Shown: in pieces, positions 5,246-5,800 of the stretch
Layout: each line of letters begins with the position of its first letter
Numbering within the stretch: position 1 is the first letter of the stretch
Source of the DNA: an uncultured Candidatus Altimarinota bacterium
GTDB taxonomy: Bacteria; Patescibacteriota; Gracilibacteria; UBA4473
Direction: 5' to 3'
Length of the DNA stretch: 5,800 bases
Assembly: GCA_938021445.1 (NCBI GenBank)
Contig: CALIGR010000129.1
Span: 1-5,800, forward strand
Program-made: the position numbers and the translations under genes
Notes under the pieces: generated by a model
Seen by the model: the letters and a program-made list of their open reading frames with translations, nothing else
The model's database searches: none
What the model was told of the DNA's origin: nothing

Positions 5246-5800
5246 ATGACAAAAAAACTCGCTTTTGGTCTTATTGCTGACGGAAATCGCCGTTGGGCTA
5301 AATCACACAATCAAACGAGTCTCAACGGTCATCAAAAAGGCTTTGAAGTGATTCGAGAAGTCGTAACTCAGACGCTTTATGAGTCAGACTTCAATACACT
5401 TGTTGTTTATGGATTTTCCACCGAAAACTGGACTAGATCTCCACAAGAGGTCGCCGGGCTTATGAAGCTTTTTGACTCCGCTGAAAGTTGGTTTGATGAT
5501 CTACAGGCAAAAGAAATCAAATTTAAACACGCCGGCCGAAAAGATCGCCTCCCTAAAAGCTTGGTCAAAAAACTTGAGAAAGCCGAAAAATTAACCGAAA
5601 ACAACCAAAAGTTCACGATCATCATCTGTCTCGACTATGGCGGACAAGATGAAATTAACAGATTAGTTGAAAAACATGGAGTTAATTTTGAGTCACACTT
5701 AGAGGTTCCTCCACTAGATCTAATACTGAGAACCGGCGGAGAGCAAAGACTTTCCAACTTTTGTCTCTGGCAAGCCGCCTACAGTGAATTTGTTTTTGAA
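5246..5800 (+). CDS. uppS: Isoprenyl transferase (undecaprenyl diphosphate synthase), 3' end beyond window
   Basis: This cis-prenyltransferase extends farnesyl diphosphate with isopentenyl diphosphate to make undecaprenyl diphosphate, the lipid carrier for peptidoglycan and surface polysaccharides, at the cytoplasmic side of the membrane. The first 185 codons are visible and remain open at the edge; the family is usually about 230-260 residues. Signatures: ADGNRRWA (11-18) with catalytic D12, GHQKG (28-32), VVYGFSTENWTRS (53-65) and RTGGEQRLSNFCLWQAAYSE (162-181). R162, R168, S170 and E181 match the E. coli diphosphate- and magnesium-binding R194, R200, S202 and E213. The N-terminus is a little short, but an in-frame stop at 5222 and no other ATG fix the start at 5246. 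An ATG at 5241 is out of frame and stops after two codons. It is divergent from the 159-aa gene across 113 AT-rich bases; I see no clear promoter or Shine-Dalgarno for it there. Confidence 0.96.
   Translation, partial: MTKKLAFGLIADGNRRWAKSHNQTSLNGHQKGFEVIREVVTQTLYESDFNTLVVYGFSTENWTRSPQEVAGLMKLFDSAESWFDDLQAKEIKFKHAGRKDRLPKSLVKKLEKAEKLTENNQKFTIIICLDYGGQDEINRLVEKHGVNFESHLEVPPLDLILRTGGEQRLSNFCLWQAAYSEFVFE

Noticed and set aside
5407..5625. A 72-aa minus-strand open frame
   Set aside because: It is antisense to uppS, whose conserved motifs prove the plus-strand frame.
2062..5800. TGA recoded to Gly or Trp, as in some candidate-phylum bacteria
   Set aside because: PNPase, S15 and the visible UppS have no in-frame TGA, and Gly and Trp are encoded by GGN and TGG. 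The lack of TGA stops among five genes can be chance.
1..5800. tRNA, rRNA, CRISPR array, insertion sequence or toxin-antitoxin pair
   Set aside because: I saw no cloverleaf with tRNA consensus elements, no spaced direct repeats, no transposase motifs or terminal repeats, and no adjacent small gene pair. The two orphans are not adjacent and resemble no known toxin or antitoxin.

Overview
The window holds six protein-coding genes on moderately AT-rich, densely packed bacterial DNA. Three are recognisable: pnp (PNPase), rpsO (ribosomal protein S15) and the 5' part of uppS (isoprenyl/undecaprenyl diphosphate synthase). One is a secreted, membrane-anchored surface protein, and two are soluble orphans I cannot assign. 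TGA is not recoded: PNPase, S15 and UppS read through at normal family length without it, and all five visible stops are TAA or TAG. None of the six start codons has a convincing Shine-Dalgarno sequence. In pnp and rpsO the arginine codon CGA supplies 26 of 39 arginines, which is unusual. Compact genes, orphan proteins and a PNPase of this style fit a lineage far from model bacteria, possibly Patescibacteria/CPR, but this is an inference; the sequence alone does not fix the taxon.

Layout: positions 40-1317 (+) encode the surface protein. Its stop codon overlaps that of the orphan at 1314-1967 (-) by four bases. Next come a terminator (2007-2032, -) and pnp (2062-4167, -). The 125 bases between pnp and rpsO hold an inverted repeat touching the pnp start, a small GC-rich hairpin and the rpsO terminator. 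rpsO (4293-4556, -) has a good sigma70-type promoter whose -10 box overlaps a 14-bp perfect palindrome. A second orphan (4653-5132, -) has its own promoter. After a divergent AT-rich spacer, uppS starts at 5246 (+) and runs off the right edge.

How the genes relate: rpsO-pnp is a widespread bacterial gene order joining the ribosome to RNA turnover. Here the two genes are split by a terminator, so pnp depends on read-through or a promoter of its own. UppS makes the lipid carrier for cell-wall and surface-glycan synthesis, and the surface protein is exported, so both ends of the window concern the envelope. I see no mobile element, CRISPR array, tRNA or rRNA. I found no convincing new multi-gene system; the most interesting signals are the codon bias, the regulatory palindromes and the possible sortase-type tail of the surface protein.
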